A DNA stretch of 64,000 bases, from the NCBI GenBank assembly GCA_030760725.1, contig JASWHV010000011.1:10999501-11063500 (forward strand), read 5' to 3'. Origin of the DNA: Neostapfia colusana. Lineage: Eukaryota; Streptophyta; Magnoliopsida; Poales; Poaceae. The notes under the pieces are model-generated. The model saw only the letters and a program-made list of their open reading frames with translations. It was not told the DNA's origin and made no database searches. How positions within the stretch are numbered: the stretch's first letter is position 1; each line of letters opens with the position of its first letter. Made by a program: the position numbers and the translations under genes. Shown piece after piece: positions 1 to 11,607 of the stretch.

Positions 1-1
1 T

Positions 2-238
2 TGTGATAACACTAGTGCCATTTGCATTGCTAAAAACCCCGTGCAACATTCGAGAACTAAGCACATTGATATTAGGTATCACTTTCTCCGTGATAATGTC
101 GAAAAAGGGAACATTGTGCTTCACCATGTAGATACCGAACAACAATTGGCTGACATTTTTACAAAACCTTTGGATTTCACTCGTTTTTGTTACATTCGTA
201 GTGAAATAGGGGTTATGCATCCTCATGGCTTAAATTGA
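2..238 (+). CDS. Sirevirus/copia pol C-terminus (end of RNase H), partial
   Basis: This is the last 78 codons of a Ty1/copia polyprotein, open from base 2 to a TGA at 236-238. The reading contains NPVQHSRTKHIDIRYHFLRD followed by ADIFTKPL, the conserved end of copia RNase H, which degrades the RNA strand of the RNA/DNA hybrid during reverse transcription. The rest of pol lies upstream of the window. There is no stop or frameshift in the visible part. It is followed by a long UTR and an LTR of the same strand, so it belongs to element F1. Confidence in the family is high; the Sirevirus assignment rests on the non-coding region downstream. Confidence 0.9.
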   Translation, partial: CDNTSAICIAKNPVQHSRTKHIDIRYHFLRDNVEKGNIVLHHVDTEQQLADIFTKPLDFTRFCYIRSEIGVMHPHGLN

Positions 239-1230
239 GGGAGAATTTTGAAACTTGGGAAGTCTATGTGTGAATCTGAAATTAAAATAATATGAGCATA
301 GTATTTCATGCATATATGACTTGTTGATTCCTTTTTCATGCTGAAAGTTCTTACTACATTACTCGTGTTATACATTTTGTAGTTTTTACCATATCTAGTA
401 ATTGAAATAATTACTTACACTAAATCTGGTCATGGTCGAACTTTCTTGCTGTTTTGAACTTGTTGCATGCTCACAAGTGCTTTTAATCATAAAGAATTAA
501 TCAAGTAATCACTCACATGTTGAGTTTTTATGTTCAAATAAAAAAATGAGAAAAGATCAAGAGAATATGCATGCATCGCACTTCTTTTTTGAGATGGCTT
601 ATCATTGCACTTAGATATGAACTTGAAAAGAGTTGTGTATGACTAAAACCATGTACTTAAGCTTCTGACTGTCAAATGACATAGGCCTTGCTTGGTTGGT
701 TAGAATAAGGCTGATGCTGCATATAATCTCTTGCAAATGTCATAAGATCAAAATTTGTGCTTTAAATGATAAATAAAATGCAGCAACAAGTGTCATGCTT
801 TCAGGTCTTGAAATAGTTAAGTTTGTGAGATCATTACTTGCTTAAATTGAAAATTACACTTGATCTCTAGCATGTCTTACACTACTTTATGTACCTCATT
901 GATGTGATAGTGTAAGTTACTTGATAGTATGATTTGGATGAGCTTTGTTTTATATGTATATGTTATAATGTGCTCATAACAAATTAAAATTTCTCTTTTG
1001 TACCTTGCTGAATACATTGTCAAAGGGGAGAAATTGATCACACATTGCACACATTCACAAGTTTTTTGGCACGATTCTTCTCAAGGGGAGAATTTTTGGT
1101 ATTTTTGTTTTTCTTCTCATTTTATTTCTGATTTACAAAGGGGGAGAAATCATTTTCAAAACTTTTTATGTGAATAAGCCAATGTTCGGATTTTAAGTGG
1201 TGTTGCCAATGCATTCATCAATGGGGAGAT
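239..1230 (+). other. Sirevirus F1 3' untranslated region with repeated polypurine tracts
   Basis: A non-coding stretch of about 1 kb lies between the pol stop and the LTR. It contains several purine runs of the AAGGGGGAGAA type (near 1021-1033, 1081-1091 and 1137-1150) and a final tract, AATGGGGAGAT, directly against the LTR at 1220-1230. Multiple polypurine tracts upstream of the 3' LTR are a known hallmark of Sireviruses. The last one would prime plus-strand DNA synthesis. No gene is seen here. Confidence 0.7.
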
Positions 1231-2932
1231 TGTGAGACCTATGTGTGCTGAATACATTGGCTTTATCGATAAAAGTTTTGAATACTACCAAAACACCTTT
1301 CTAACAAGGTCCGAGCTCCTGCAAGGTCCGACGATAGGTCCGACGTAAGGTCCGACTTGCTTTGTCTAGGTCTGACTTATTTTGGCTAGGTCCGACTTGT
1401 TTTTGCTAGCTCCGGTGCTAGGTCCGACAAGCTTTGGTAAGTTCCGTGCTAGGTCCGACTAAGCTTTAGTAAGCTCCGGCGCTAGGTCCGACTAGCTTTG
1501 GTAGCTCCAGTTCAAGGTCCGGTTAGCTTTGGTAAGCTTCGGAGCTTGATTGCAATAGTTCTGCTTTTAACTTGCAATGTTTCGAACTTGCTTTACTCTT
1601 ATGGAAAGTTTGCTTAGTATTATTTTACTAAGTTTTTGGTGTGTTTTGGTGGTTATGGCTGATATCATTTTGCTATGGTTTACAACATGCTTATGTGAGG
1701 TGCTCACGTAAGATGTTGTAGTTTCGGAACTAACGAGAGTCAAATCAAAGACTTGTGCTCGGAAGTGTTTGTTGTTTATTCATGTGCAGGTGTTGCTTGA
1801 GTTCAAGACATGGCTGGTGACAGGATCCATTGAACTAGTCTTAGGGAGAAGATGAGGTTCAACAACCAAGTTCGGGAAGAATTGTGGTTGAGTTGATCGG
1901 GAGGTTGTGCAGTATGTTTGAATCAAGAACAATGCATATGAAGGTATCTTGGACATCGTTGGAAGATGTTTGCACGTGTGCAAGGAGTGCATGGACGTGG
2001 CTGCATGGTTCCAAGGCGTGATGAAGAGATGTTGACGTAAAGAATTGGTCGGAAAGGTTCAACCGACTAGGTTATGGACTCAGGCTGCGGCTGAGTCGTG
2101 TTTGACTCAAATATGGAAAGTTTTGAGTTGGTTATGATAGGATTTCGTGTGGGTCACGAATTTGAGTTGTTTTAGGAATGTTTGGGGCATTACTAAAGTG
2201 TTTGAAAGTCTTAAGATTGCTTCTATCTGCGTGTAGAAGAGTCTTGAGCAGTATTGGAAAGTTACAGTTTGAATCCAAGTAGGAGTAGGAGTCCAAGTTT
2301 GAATTGGGTTGGCCTTAGGGCTGGTTATATAAGCAAGGGAGGCCAAGGCTCATGTGGGCACGACATTGGGGCTGTTCCTCTTGTGTTTTGATAAATAAAA
2401 TTTGTATTCTAAAGGAACTTTTGTGCCTTGTTCGTCCGACTTGTTTCAGACAAGTTTTTCTCGTCGAGTTTCTGTTCAGCACTACCTTGCTTCGGTGGAT
2501 TTATCATAACTCGAGTTTTACAGATCCAATTGATGTGATTCTTTTTGGGTTGTCTTTAAAACTTTATTATATATCATCTGTGAGAATTTCACGATCATTG
2601 AATTTGTGGTTTCTTATCTACACGAGTTTCTTTGCAGTATTCCAGAACTGTTTTTCTCGCATAGGACAGATTGACCTTTGTTCGATCTTTCGATCGTAAC
2701 TTGAGTTTCTCTCAACGGATTTTCATGATTCTTGTTGTGACGTCTTCGTGACTTGATTCTCTACAATATATACTAGTTTTGTCACAGTTTAACACGTTTA
2801 GATTAGTTGCACACACGGTTTCTTTAACAGATCAGTTTTCTGCTGAGGGGTGTTTTGTTGCTTCCGCTGAAAAGTTTTTATTTACCATTCACCCCCCCTC
2901 TGGTAGCTTTACAAGTGTACTTAGATCCTACA
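1231..2932 (+). mobile_element. 3' LTR of Sirevirus F1
   Basis: The LTR starts TGTGAGACCT directly after the polypurine tract and ends GATCCTACA, giving TG...CA ends and a length of 1702 bp. The C-rich segment before the end (2890-2900) is shared with the other Sirevirus LTRs in this window: the minus-strand copy at 18056-19328 and the interrupted copy 31720-44208. The following sequence (from 2933) appears to be the leader of gypsy element A. The simplest reading is that F1 inserted into A and that the 5' half of both elements lies upstream of the window, so the target duplication cannot be checked. Confidence 0.8.
1306..1550 (+). repeat. Degenerate AGGTCCGAC tandem repeats inside the F1 LTR
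   Basis: About ten copies of AGGTCCGAC-like motifs, joined by TTGCTTTGG/TAGCTCCGG-type spacers, recur every 25-35 bp. They lie about 75-320 bp from the LTR start, in the U3 region, where promoter and enhancer elements are expected. The other Sirevirus LTRs in the window do not show this expansion. Confidence 0.7.
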
Positions 2933-3775
2933 ACTTTCAACTAAAAATGGAAGTTGGAAAGCACATATTAGTTACAGATCTCTTCATTTGGACTAAGCTT
3001 CAAAGGAGATACTTGCTAGGCTTCATTTGATCCAAAAACAGAGTGCTCTGTTCTGGCAGAAATTTTTGCTGGACTTTGACAGAGCATAACATCAACTAGA
3101 TTGACCCAATGGAGGTGTATGATACAGTTATGGAAAGGTTTTTAAGTTCTCTACAACTTTTCTGTAGATCTCCAGAGCAAAATCACAAGCCAATTTGGTT
3201 GATTGTCCAGTTGAAGGCAAATTGTTCAGAAAACAAGACAGCTGCAAACTTCTCTGGATGTTTCTGTAAATTAGCCAAAAATTTCGTAGAAAAATCTCTA
3301 AGGGTCATATGATACACCGGTGGAAAGGTTATGAAATTTGCAACCATTTTGTATTTCATAGTTTGTTCAGAATTGTAATATATTTTTATGTACAACTGTG
3401 ATGAAAACAGCCACATTCAGAGGAGATGCTGGCAAATTTTATCCAGAAATTCTGTCAAATCTGAGCAATCATAACTTTTGGTCCAGATATGATACAGAGG
3501 CATATGAATACTTATTGGAAATATATAGAAGTTATCTTTAACTTTTGTATTCAACTTGAGTTAAGAAAATGCTTCTAACCGGATCAAAATCTGGGTTAAG
3601 TACAGAAAGGTCTGTTCTGTACAGAATAATTGATTGATTATGTTGCCTTTAGGAAGATATGTAAACATGAATTGTTCTTATACTTTCATAAAGTTTTAGC
3701 ATGTTCATGTTTTAAATACATTCACATACTTCTGAGATCAAGTTTTGACTCCCCTCAAAATTATCCTTTTGCAGT
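2933..3775 (+). other. Probable leader of gypsy element A
   Basis: AT-rich non-coding sequence between the F1 LTR end and the first gag ATG. It contains no LTR end or primer-binding site. A CCTTTTGCAG tract resembling a splice acceptor lies immediately before the gag start. Assignment to element A is by position. It could include unrelated debris. Confidence 0.45.
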
Positions 3776-4870
3776 ATGGTGCGTACTCGTTCTACGAGTA
3801 AGGATGAAGGTTCTCGCCGAGACGGCGATGACTCGACTCCACCACGGGCACCACCATCAATGGTATGGGCAGATTTCACGGCTCAGATGGTTGAGTCGAA
3901 TCAAGAGAACACGAGACTACTCCAAGCCTTGGTACAGCAAGGCTTACTCCAACGAACGCAATAGGTCGTTCCACCTCGGAACGCCTATTTGGACTTCTTG
4001 GCGACATAACCGCAAATTTTCACGGAAGCTAACGAACCAGTGGAAGCTGATCAGTGGCTTCAGGTTATGGAGTCCAAATTTGGAGTGTTCAAGTGCGATG
4101 ATTATCAGAAGACATTATTTGCAGCTCAACAGCTCCATGGAGCCGCCAGAAATTTGTGGTTCGCTTATCTCACCACCATTCCGGAAGGCCATGAAGTGGA
4201 ATGGACGGAATTTCGTGAAGCATTCCATGCTCGTCACATTCCCACGGGTTTATCAACGCCCAGCAGCAGGAATTCAGAAAGTTGAAGCAGGGGGACATGA
4301 ATGTCCTCGATTATGTCAAACGGTTTAACTATTTGGCACAATATGCTCCCGACTATGCGACGAGCGAATCTGCAAGGTGTGACTAATTTTTCCATGGCTT
4401 CAGTTCCATATTAAAAGATAGGTTGCTCTGATCAATCAAGGCAATTACACTGAGTTGATCAGTGCTGCCCTGCTTCAAGAACAGGCGACACTTGAGTGTC
4501 AAGCAAAGAAGAGGGACCAGGATGATGTGCAAGAAGACACATCAGTTGTTCCTTGTAAATCCCATGTGGTGTATCGCACACCATCAGATGAACTATGGCA
4601 GTCACCAGTAAGATCAACTTATCCCAGATTTCCTGTTCAAGAATCACGTTTTGACGCACCACCACATCCGCAGCAACAAATGATTTCTGGTGCATCATTG
4701 CTGCAGCCAAGTACATCAACTTCTCAACCGCAAATCAGCGAAGAACCAGAGAAATATCCTTGTTCTTATTGCCACCGTTTTGGGCATTTTATGCAAGAAT
4801 GCCGAGAGAAGTTGTTGAACAGCGGACAACCATCATCATCAGGTGGTATGCCGCCACATACTCAAGTGAA
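3776..4870 (+). pseudogene. Gag of gypsy element A (decayed)
   Basis: The ATG at 3776 begins MVRTRSTSK, followed by a proline-rich patch. This start resembles those of the related gag genes in this window. The reading stops at 3964, continues in another frame with EADQWLQVMESKFGVF and AARNLWFAYL (from 4040), stops again near 4285, and resumes at 4455. The retrotransposon gag domain lies near 4040-4285. The CCHC zinc knuckle CSYCHRFGHFMQEC is near 4760-4805. Gag would form the virus-like particle and bind the genomic RNA. At least two frameshifts and several stops make it non-functional. Confidence 0.85.
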
Positions 4871-5509
4871 CATAACAGCATTGCAATCCAGGAGTGTGCA
4901 ACATCTTGCTATTGAGGATGTCCTGGAGGGAGCACCGGTGTTAGCGGGCATGTTCACTCTAAAAGATGTATCTGTGCTCATACTTTTTGATTCCGGTGCT
5001 ACCCACAATTTTATCAGCAAATCATGTGTGGATCAGCACCAACTATCCACCAATACTCCCGCGACGAGTTATCTTATACGTTTACCGGGAGGAAATATCT
5101 CTGCTAATCAGATTGTGTCCCGAGCAGATTTGTATTTAGGAGGAAAAATATACCCAACATCGCTTATTATGTTGGATGGTCAGAAGATAGATGTAATATT
5201 GGGGATGTCTTGGTTAAACCATCAGGGTGTCATTCTCAATATCGGTAACCGGACTGTTCAGATTGACTCGCCGATTCACGGACAGCACACGCTGTTTTTA
5301 GACAGCGAAGATCAAGAAATGGCAGAGGCATACCACACGGAAGCGATTAAACTTGAAGATATTCCGGTGGTACGTGATTACCCTGATGTGTTTCCCGATG
5401 ATTTACTGGGCATGCCGCCTGAACGGGACGTCTCGAGTTCAAGATTTAACTGGCGCCGGGAACAACACCTATCTCACGAAGGCCTTACAAGATGGCACCT
5501 AATGAGCTA
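4871..5509 (+). pseudogene. Aspartic protease of gypsy element A (decayed)
   Basis: This continues the frame of the zinc knuckle. The active-site signature ILFDSGATHNFISK (near 4980-5025) and the downstream ILGMSWL (near 5200) mark a retropepsin-like protease that would cleave the Gag-Pol polyprotein. The frame ends at 5508-5510, shortly after the DVFPDDLLGMPPERD linker that normally precedes reverse transcriptase, so protease and reverse transcriptase are no longer in one reading frame. Confidence 0.85.
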
Positions 5510-6720
5510 GCGGAGTTGAAAGAGCAGCTAAATGAACTCATGAGCAAGGGTTTCATATGACTAAGTTCTTCACCTTGGGGTTGCTCTGCGCTGTTCGTTA
5601 AGAAGAAGGACGAAACACTGAGGTTATGTGTTGATTATCATCCTCTAAATGCTGTCACTATAAAGAACAAGTATCCATTGCCCCGCATCGACATTTTATT
5701 CGATCAACTTGTGGGTGCAAAGGTATTCTAGAAGATGGATCTTCGGTCTGGATATCATCAAATCAAAATCCGACCAGAGGACATACCAAAGACAGCTTTC
5801 TCGATGAGATACGGACTCTATGAGTACCTCGTCATGTCATTTGGGTTAACCAACGCTCCGGCGCACATCATGTACTTAATGAATTCGGTATTCATGCCGG
5901 AGTTAGACAAGTTCACCGTGGTATTCATCAATGACATTTTGGTTTAATTTAAATCTGAAGAAGAGCATGCTGAACATTTGTGTATCATGCTACAATGGTT
6001 GAGGTAGCACAAATTATACGCCAAGTTCAGAAAGTGCGAGTTCGGGATTGATCAAGTGCCTTTCCTAGGCCATACTATTTCAGCAGAGGGCATTGCCATG
6101 GACCCTAGCAAAATTGAACAAGTGCTGAAATGGGAATCTCCCAAATCTGTCGACGAGGTCCGAAGTTTCCTAGGTTTAGTGGGGTATTATTGGAGGTTTA
6201 TTCCGAGCTTCTCAAAAATTGTTAAACCAATGACGGAGCTTCTGAAGAAGGGCACAAGATACATGTGGAATGCAGCATGTGAAGCCGCATTCAAAACTTT
6301 GGTGAAACATCTCACAACAGCTCCAGTTCTTGCTCAGCCGGACACGACGAAGCCATTTGATGTATATTGTGATGCATCCGGCATCGGTCTCGGCTGCGTT
6401 CTTATGCAAGAAGGGCGCATAGTCGCCTATGGGTCCCGTCAACTGCGAAACCACGAGCAGCATTATCCAACTCACGATCTCGAGCTTTCTGCTGTGGTGT
6501 TGGCGTTAAAAATGTGGAGGCATTATTTGCTTGGCAATCTTGTACACCTCTACACCGACCATAAAAGCTTGAAGTATATCTTCACGCAGAAGGAGCTGAA
6601 TATGAGACAACGGAGATGGTTGGAGCTCATAAAATATTATGAAATCGAGATCCACTACCATCCGGAAAAAGCAAACGTGGTTGCCGACGCGCTTAGTTGG
6701 AAAGCCCACGTTCACAACTT
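5510..6720 (+). pseudogene. Reverse transcriptase and RNase H of gypsy element A (decayed)
   Basis: Reverse transcriptase motifs appear in order: the VKKKDETLRLCVDY region (near 5600-5640), MDLRSGYHQIKI (5735), SFGLTNAP (near 5840) and the catalytic box read as FINDILV (near 5925-5945). Related elements here have FIDD at this site, so the first catalytic aspartate has become asparagine. A stop follows at 5945-5947 and others lie around 5560-5730. A second open stretch (6056-6871) carries the thumb region and RNase H (YCDASGIGLGCVLMQ near 6365, YTDHKSLKYIF near 6555). This copy could not make an active enzyme. Confidence 0.88.
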
Positions 6721-6846
6721 TGTGATTGCTGAGTTGGAAGATGAAGAACCAAGTGCTGTGTCATTCCATATGGAGCGCTTTATAATATTGCTCTCATTCC
6801 AACAATCCGAGAAGAGATTGTTGAGGCTCAAAGAAGAGACAGGGGT

Positions 6847-7740
6847 ATGTCTCACATACGGAGAAGACTAGACAATGGAGAGATGAAGTGTTTCCGGAAG
6901 GATAATGACGGTACGCTATGGTTTAATGACCATATAGTGGTACCGCGTAATATGAAGCTCCAGAAGAAGATCTTGGATGAAGCCCATCTGTCGAAGTTTT
7001 CCATTCATCCCGGCAGCAACATGATGTACCAAGATCTGAAATAGAAATTTTGGTGGACAATGATGAAGCGGGAAATTGCTAAATACGTATCCGCGTGTGA
7101 TACGTGTAGACGGGTCAAGGCTGATCATATGCGGAAAGCCGGACCGCTACAACCACTGAAGATACCGGCGTGGAAATGGGAGGATGTGAGTATGGATTTC
7201 ATCATCGGATTACCACTCACATCCCGGAAGCATGACTCGATATGGTTGATCATTGACCGGTTGACGAAATCAGCTCATTTCATACCGGTGAATACTCATT
7301 ATCGAGCAAGGGAATATGCGGAGTTATATATCTCAAGAATTATATGCTCACATGGTGTCCCGAAGACCATCATTTCAGATTGAGGTGCGCTGTTTGTTGC
7401 TCATTTTTGGGAGCAGCTGCACGCCTTGTTGGGCACCAAGTTGATTAGAAGCTCCGCATATCACCCTCAGACCGATGGACAAACTGAGAGGGTGAACCAA
7501 GTGCTTGAGGACATGTTGAGGGCGTGTGCCATCCACCACGGTAAGAATTGGAATGATCAGTTACCGTTGGCAGAGTTTTCATACAACAACGGGTATCAAG
7601 CGAGTATTAAAATGGCACCGTATGAAGCTCTCTACGGCCGGAAGTGTCGCACACCGCTGAATTGGTGTGAGTCCGGCGAAAGAGTACTGTTCAGGGTTGA
7701 TCTTGTGAATGAAGCCGAAGACCGAGTTCGGTTGATATAA
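6847..7740 (+). pseudogene. Integrase of gypsy element A (decayed)
   Basis: The HHCC zinc-binding region is visible (the HPGSNMMY segment near 7005, then CDTCRRVKADH near 7100), broken by a TAG at 7042-7044. The catalytic core shows MDFIIGLP (near 7195) and IDRLTKSAHF (near 7250). The frame stops at 7381-7383, just after the IISD segment holding the second acidic residue, then resumes at 7426 with SAYHPQTDGQTERVNQ containing the catalytic glutamate. Integrase would insert the cDNA into the host chromosome. It is inactive here. Confidence 0.87.
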
Positions 7741-7980
7741 GAGAATTTAAAGGCTGCACAATCCCGACAGAAGAGCTACTCTGATCAAAGGTGTAGACCA
7801 TTGCATTTTGACGTCGGAGAGCACGTTTTTCTTCGTGTATCGCCGATGAAGTGAATTCACCGGTTCGGTATAAAGGGGAAACTCGCTCACTGCTTTATAG
7901 GTCCTTTTGCTATCACGGAGAAGTGCGGACCCGTAGCCTACCGGCTGGAACTACCGGCAAGTCTTGCGGGTATTCATGAC

Positions 7981-8274
7981 GTGTTTCATGTGTCACAGCT
8001 GCGGAAGTGCCTCAATTTTACCGCTGCTGTCCGCACCGAAGAAATCGACGAATTGAAACCGGAGCTTACCTACACCGAGCGACCGGTTCAGATTGTAGAT
8101 GAAAAGACCCGGGTAAACCGGAACCGGACGATAAAGTTTTACAAGGTGCTGTGGAGTAATCATACCACAGAAGAGGCGACGTGGGAAAGTGAAGATATCT
8201 CTGCACCAATTATACGGAACTTTTATCTTTGTACAGTTTGTAATTACCTCACCCGTCTCATTTTTCTTTTGTAA
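7981..8274 (+). pseudogene. Integrase tail and chromodomain of gypsy element A
   Basis: The start MFHVSQLRKCL is the conserved segment after the integrase C-terminal domain. It is followed by YTERPVQIVDEKTR and then a chromodomain with KVLWSNHTTEEATWESE. The chromodomain is the mark of chromoviruses and is thought to steer integration to particular chromatin. A stop and frame change separate it from the integrase core (7738-7860). The frame ends at 8272-8274, about 17 bases before the polypurine tract. Confidence 0.85.
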
Positions 8275-8291
8275 TCTCGGGAAGAGATTCT

Positions 8292-8306
8292 TTTAAGGGG
8301 GAGGAA
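8292..8306 (+). other. Polypurine tract of gypsy element A
   Basis: TTTAAGGGGGAGGAA sits directly against the LTR start TGTAAAAGTCCC. This is the expected primer for plus-strand synthesis and fixes the LTR boundary. Confidence 0.85.
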
Positions 8307-10690
8307 TGTAAAAGTCCCAAAAATGTATATGAATAAAACAAAGTTTGAATTCTAGGGTTTGCAAATTCATGAAAAATGGGACTTGCTAAAACTTTTCTAC
8401 ACGCAAAGTGTTTCATGGATGTTCATCCAAAAAAAGGCTCACATGTTCATTTGAATGTGTTGAACCAATATGGACATAAACACTCATTTGCAAGAAGGAT
8501 TAAAAATCAGATTTTCAAATTCATAGTTCACCGCAAATTGTGGACAATCTTTTGAATACACATGCAGCTCTACACTTTTGAATAAACAGGAAACTTAGGG
8601 TGGCGAAATTTTGACTTTAGGGTGGGCTAAAAAGGAAGTGAATATGAGCATTTGCAAATTTAAACCGAATTCAAATTTGTAATGCAAATTCAAACTGAAT
8701 TTGGCGCATTCAAATCCTAATCCACTTTTAAACTTCAAAACTTTTGAATGGAATAGATTGACATGAGGAGATCTTTTTGAAGAGGAGGAAAGTGGGGGAC
8801 CCACATCCTGCTCCTCACCAAATCGCTGGCACCAGTGTGTGCGCTTCACTCTCGGCGTGATCCTCTCTTCACAGACCGAGCTACTCAAGTTTTGCTTCTC
8901 CTCACGCAACGGACCGAGCTCCCTCACCGCCGCTGCCTCAGGATCAACCGGGAATTCATGAAACCGAGTGTGCAACCACCCTCCAACCTGCTAGACAGCA
9001 CCGCCGGCCTATTGCCCGCTTCCTCAATGCAAGAACAGCCGAGCTCCGGCTTCCTTTCCCCTAGAACGGTCTTCATCCGCGGTGACCTAAATCAAGCCAG
9101 TGATCGGGCGCACGTGGACAGCCCTTCACAGAGGTTTTCACGCCCGAGCAAGCACGGCCACGGGAGTGCCCTACATCGGTGCTGATCTCCTCTGAAGCTT
9201 GGAGCAAACCATGGATCATCACTGGCTAATTTTGAGGATTTTGCTTTGGCGGGTGCAAACCGAGTAACCGGTACGGAAACTCAAAATTCTCACTCTTTAA
9301 TCTTCCTTAGCTCACCAAATCTTGCACACACGGGCCGGACTAGCGGGCGATCATTTTCCTTTTAGCAACCATGGCTTGAAATGTACTCGGAGTGGCGTAT
9401 TTTGCTGTTTTCCGAGTGCTTCTTTGGCGGATCCGATCGGGCACACGGTGACAAACCATTTGCGGCCATTCCCGAGCCATTTGGAGGCCATGCCGACCTT
9501 CAAGATCACCACTGGTGCTTTAGAGCGGTTTGGTCGGTTGTTTGGCGGTTAAGAGAGGTCGGCCGACGGCGCCGAAGTGCTCCCGAGGCCGCCGCATGTC
9601 GCCGAGCTATTTCCGGCCACCGGCAGCCTTACCACACCTCACCATCATGTTCCCCGGCCTCCCAAACTCACAGGCGGCGAGCCTCAGGCTGTGCGGCGGC
9701 TGAAACGCCGGTCCGGCGAGCCCCGGTTTCAGTCCGGCGAGGGGGAGCAGCGCGGGAGCGGGAACGGTCAGGAGGTAGGAGAAGGTGGGTAGGCCCCATG
9801 CGTCAGCGACCCGAAGTTTAAAACTGTGATCTTCTCTGGCTCTGGGATCTCCTGTGGCTGCGCGCCAAAACAGTGTAGCCCCGGTGTCTCCTAAATTTCA
9901 TTGGCTGAGGTTTAAACACGCGGGCCCAATTCATTTCCAACAGTAAAACAATTCCAGATTATGTTCCAACTTTGGAAAATCATATTTTTGTGTAGGGACC
10001 TCCAAATTGAATGATTCAAACTGGTTTGGATTCATTTTGCAAAGATCTGTCCAAATATGAACCCCAATTTGTATGAAAGTCAATATTAAATTCTGGAAAA
10101 TACTTTGAAGTTTTTCATAAAAAGAACAATTGAGGGAGTTTGGTTCATCCAGAAATCCTAAGATTTTGCCAGAATATTCTTTAGGATATTGTTGACCTTC
10201 TAGAAAACTTTCAGCTCACTTGAAGATGATTTGAGTAGGAAATTGCTAAATACAAACTGCTGTGTTCATAAGGGTCCAGAAACATTTTCAGAAAATGTTG
10301 CCCACTTGTAAAATCCATTCTAGGCAATTCATAGCTCCAAAAATCATGAGAAAATTCAGGCAAGCTCTCTGAGTCATACTTGAAATTTTAGCTTGCTTTA
10401 TTGAGCATGAAAATGCACAGTACTTCAGAATTAATCCCTTTTATTAGAAATGCTTAAGGAATTGTTCTGGAGGAACTACTCAAGTAAAAGGTCTGAATTT
10501 TGGATCAAATTACTTTCATGTGACCAGGAACTCACATGCAAATTATCAGCTCATGTTGAGCCTTATATCTCCCTGTTCTTGTCTACCATGCTTATGTATG
10601 TGGGAAAATACATAAGATTCTTGTGGGAATTATGGTAGACAGAAATTCCATCCACATCAGCTGCAATTTGGCAACCTAAGTCTCTGTGTA
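8307..10690 (+). mobile_element. 3' LTR of gypsy element A, first segment
   Basis: The segment starts TGTAAAAG after the polypurine tract and runs to the GTGTA duplication (10686-10690) at the edge of solo LTR S. It holds a GC-rich patch (about 9330-9800) with open frames that match no gene family I recognise. I treat these as chance frames in LTR sequence. Confidence 0.75.
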
Positions 10691-11598
10691 TGTAACACCC
10701 CAAAATCTGTTAAAGAGGTGAATTTAAAGTTTTTGGACGAAATGCATGTGGAGAAAACTTCAAACTCAAACTGGAATTCAAATTTAATCAAAACAGAAAA
10801 AGAAAAAGGAAAAAGGAAAAGGAAAACGGCCAATGGGCCGAAACCCACCTCAGCCGGCCCAACAGCCCGCGGCTGTTTTTTCCCTTCCCCTCTCTCTGAA
10901 GCGTGGGGCCCGCGTGTCATCCCCTTCCTCCGCGCGCCCCCAACCGCCACCGATCCTCCCGCGCCGATCGCCGCTGCCTCGGCCGAATTCCACGCCACAA
11001 GCCAAAATCTTCGGTCCCGAGCACTCCATCACGATCTCAACGAACACCGCCCTCCCTCGTCCGTTTAAAACGCCAAGGAAACTCCCCAGTCCTCCCCCGC
11101 CCGCTCAGTTTTCTCATCCTGTGAGAACCGACGTCAACACCGCCGTTTCTTCCGAATTCTTCCTGATTTCTCTGATATAACGGGCTTGTCATGTTCCACC
11201 GCCGCCGGGGAGCCCTGCAGGTGAAGGAAACGACGTGTCTTGCGCCCTAGCTACGGCTTCGGCGAGCACCGAGGAGCTTCACCGCTCACCGTCATTGCAG
11301 AGCCGGCTCCGACCTCTCCAAGCCCGAGAAACCCCCTAAGTGAGCTTCCCCTAACCCTCCACAGCCGATCCGTGCGAAAAGATGCAAGTTCTAGTGTGTA
11401 GCGGCAAAGAACCGAGGCTGAGCCGGCGAGATCGCCGCCCCCGCCGCCGCGCGCGCGGGCTGGCTCCGGCCAGGGCGACGTGGCCCCCTGTGGCCCGTCT
11501 ATTTTAAATCGTGCGGTCCCGAATAGATTTAACCCGTACCACTTCGCAATCTAATCTCAGACCTCCATTTTAAATCCAATGGCCCACATCCGCCCCGC

Positions 11599-11607
11599 GT
11601 TATAAAG
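11599..11607 (+). promoter_or_regulatory. Candidate TATA box of solo LTR S
   Basis: GTTATAAAGG lies about 900 bp from the LTR start, downstream of a GC-rich segment. This is a plausible LTR core promoter. Strand follows the LTR orientation. Confidence 0.5.

Noticed and set aside
3630..4328. 232-codon frame overlapping element A gag
   Set aside because: Shadow frame. The gag domain and zinc knuckle are read in other frames.
1..8274. A single hybrid copia-gypsy element
   Set aside because: The F1 LTR ends cleanly at 2932, and the copia and gypsy parts each have their own 3' signals. Nesting explains the arrangement.
10718..11180. Proline- and arginine-rich frames in solo LTR S
   Set aside because: GC-rich LTR sequence with frames open on both strands; no recognisable domain.
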